NCBI RefSeq assembly: GCF_002994745.2
Contig: NC_037092.1
Location: 16,669,501 to 16,733,500, forward strand
Origin: Rosa chinensis
Lineage: Eukaryota; Streptophyta; Magnoliopsida; Rosales; Rosaceae
Direction: 5' to 3'
DNA: 64,000 nt
Part shown: piece by piece, positions 62,870 to 64,000 of the stretch
Numbering within the stretch: position 1 is the first letter of the stretch
How the letters are laid out: each line of letters opens with the position of its first letter
Notes under the pieces: model-generated
Database searches by the model: none
The model's input: only the letters and a program-made list of their open reading frames with translations
Told to the model about the DNA's origin: nothing
Program-made: the position numbers and the translations under genes

Positions 62870-64000
62870 TCTTGAAGTTTTCATGTGCAAATTCCATCTG
62901 TTTCAATGCATCCTCATTTACCTTAGCTATACTCTTATACTGCATATTAAAATGACATTAATATTAAGTTCAGTCAGTATTAAGATATTAAGCACGTCAA
63001 GGAGAAGTCAGAACTTGTAGCATGTGATCTTTAGTAGCCTGCATTTCATCTTTCAAATTCTTAATCTCATCCTTTGCAGCACGTAATGCCAACATAGCCT
63101 ACCAAGTTCAACCAAGTCAATGTCAGACATCAATCACATAATAAATGTATCTGCAAATTAGATACAGTAGCTCCCAAAATAAATAAGCCAATCACTACAT
63201 AAAATCAAAGAAAAAGAAAAAAGCAGTATCTTTTTATGTCTACAAAATAAAACATAAGACTAAAGATTGAAATTTGAAAGACAACCGTGGGAAATGCATT
63301 TTAAGGGCTTCACAATGATAATACAACCCTTCATAATCCATATTTTGATTCAGCGGAAAGTTAAATGAAAATATGATTGAAGTAATTGACACAAATGCGA
63401 AAAGTAGAGAAAGACACCTAAACCTACATACTTCAACCGTCCATCCTGATTAAAATTCTGTTTAAAAATAGATACTCCTTTGTTTCAGAACTGGACCGAA
63501 CTTGATACATTTTAAAATTTAGCAACCACAATCATTCATCAGATCTTGAATCTGAAGAAGATAGTGACACCTTTTTGTCATAGGGTTTTGAAAAATACCC
63601 ATAGGTAGATGTGTGTGTGTTGTGTTTTTTTTTTTTTTTTGGGGCGGGGGGGAAGGGAGAGGGAGAGAGAGAGAGAGAGACCTAGAGCAGCCTCTATTAA
63701 ATGGGGACCAGACGAACGAAGTTTATGCTCCTCTTCATACAACCTTTTGTACATTGCGACCTGAGAAAAAGTTAGGATTTAAAGATGAGGAGTCAGAGCA
63801 GAGCAATTAGTTCATCCCCACCACACTGTAATCCACACAATATAAGGTAAAGAAGAAGAAAAACAGCAATGATAAAAACAAGATTACATGAGTGCTTGCT
63901 CTTTAGAGGGATTCACTAGGGCTTACAGAGGTGTGAAGGGATTCAATCATTTGCCCTTGCTCTTCAGCTCTTTGTAATACAGCCTTAACTCTAGAAGCAG
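62870..64000 (-). CDS. partial coiled-coil gene in the CACTA element (possible En/Spm-type accessory protein)
   Basis: Exon-like blocks on the minus strand: from the window edge to about 63927 (ASRVKAVLQRAEEQGQMIES, then donor GTAAGC), about 63104-63010 (AMLALRAAKDEIKNLKDEMQ and ATKDHMLQVL), and about 62940-62872 (SIAKVNEDALKQMEFAHENF). All are Lys/Glu/Gln/Leu-rich helices. Position within a CACTA element suggests the C-terminal coiled coil of a Ptta/En/Spm-type plant transposon protein. I cannot place catalytic residues, and the 5' end is outside the window. Confidence 0.4.

Larger units (their letters stand above)
60709..64000. mobile_element. left part of a CACTA (En/Spm-type) element
   Basis: It begins CACTACTACAAAAATTGCAT directly after GTA (3-bp target half). 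The first 500 bp hold many direct and inverted copies of CACACAACGGT/ACCGTTGTGTG, typical of CACTA subterminal repeats. The other end is not in the window. Inside, minus-strand exon-like blocks with GT-AG borders encode coiled-coil protein segments. Confidence 0.8.

Overview
The window is nuclear DNA of a flowering plant. It has intron-containing genes with GT-AG junctions, Ty1/copia and Ty3/gypsy LTR retrotransposons with plant-type primer binding sites, hAT, CACTA and MULE/PIF-type DNA elements, and two eudicot gene families: an LRR receptor-like protein (RLP) and a HUA1-type CCCH zinc-finger protein. A eudicot is well supported. Rosaceae is my guess from overall similarity and is not demonstrated. 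No bacterial features, CRISPR arrays, rRNA or tRNA genes were seen.

The underlying host architecture is an old tandem duplication of a two-gene block, an RLP followed by a HUA1-like gene, both on the minus strand. Left to right it reads: HUA1-like remnant A' (2532-4575); RLP copy A (4867-15024), split by a copia element; HUA1-like copy B (about 16200-25212), complete in outline but carrying many lesions; RLP remnants C (30783-30916 and 39976-40700); HUA1-like remnants C (about 41690-41720 and 60305-60708). No copy in the window looks fully functional. RLP-A would be an open frame of about 995 codons if the copia insertion were absent.

Transposable elements explain most of the rest. 1-2531 is the 5' end of a minus-strand copia element (copia-L). 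6827-13991 is a complete, young-looking copia element (copia-1) with LTRs that look identical and a perfect GATCT target duplication. 23432-24809, 25812-26393, 26490-29363 and 54575-57418 are non-autonomous hAT elements, each with an 8-bp target duplication. 25461-25722 and 27291-27686 are PIF-like and MULE-like MITEs. 31972-38270 is a pol-deleted Tat-like gypsy element (G1). 38271-39975 is a truncated copia element (copia-2). 42031-59253 is a large Tat-like gypsy element (G2) inserted in the gag of another copia element (copia-3, 41721-42030 plus 59254-60304). 60709 to the window end is the left part of a CACTA element.

The points most worth following up are these. (1) The two gypsy elements carry antisense genes between pol and the 3' LTR, but of different families: a gypsy-type transposon (Transposase_28-like) protein in G1 and a spliced plant-mobile-domain protein in G2. 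(2) The hAT element in G2's gag region carries an intron-containing fragment of a WDR55-like WD40 gene. (3) Copia-1 has the same V-T-D-type minisatellite in its leader and in its integrase/RT linker, and a plausible in-frame splice from an ATG inside the LTR into gag. (4) A recent retrotransposon insertion splits an otherwise open RLP gene. All element and family names come from reading motifs by eye; no alignment or database search was possible.
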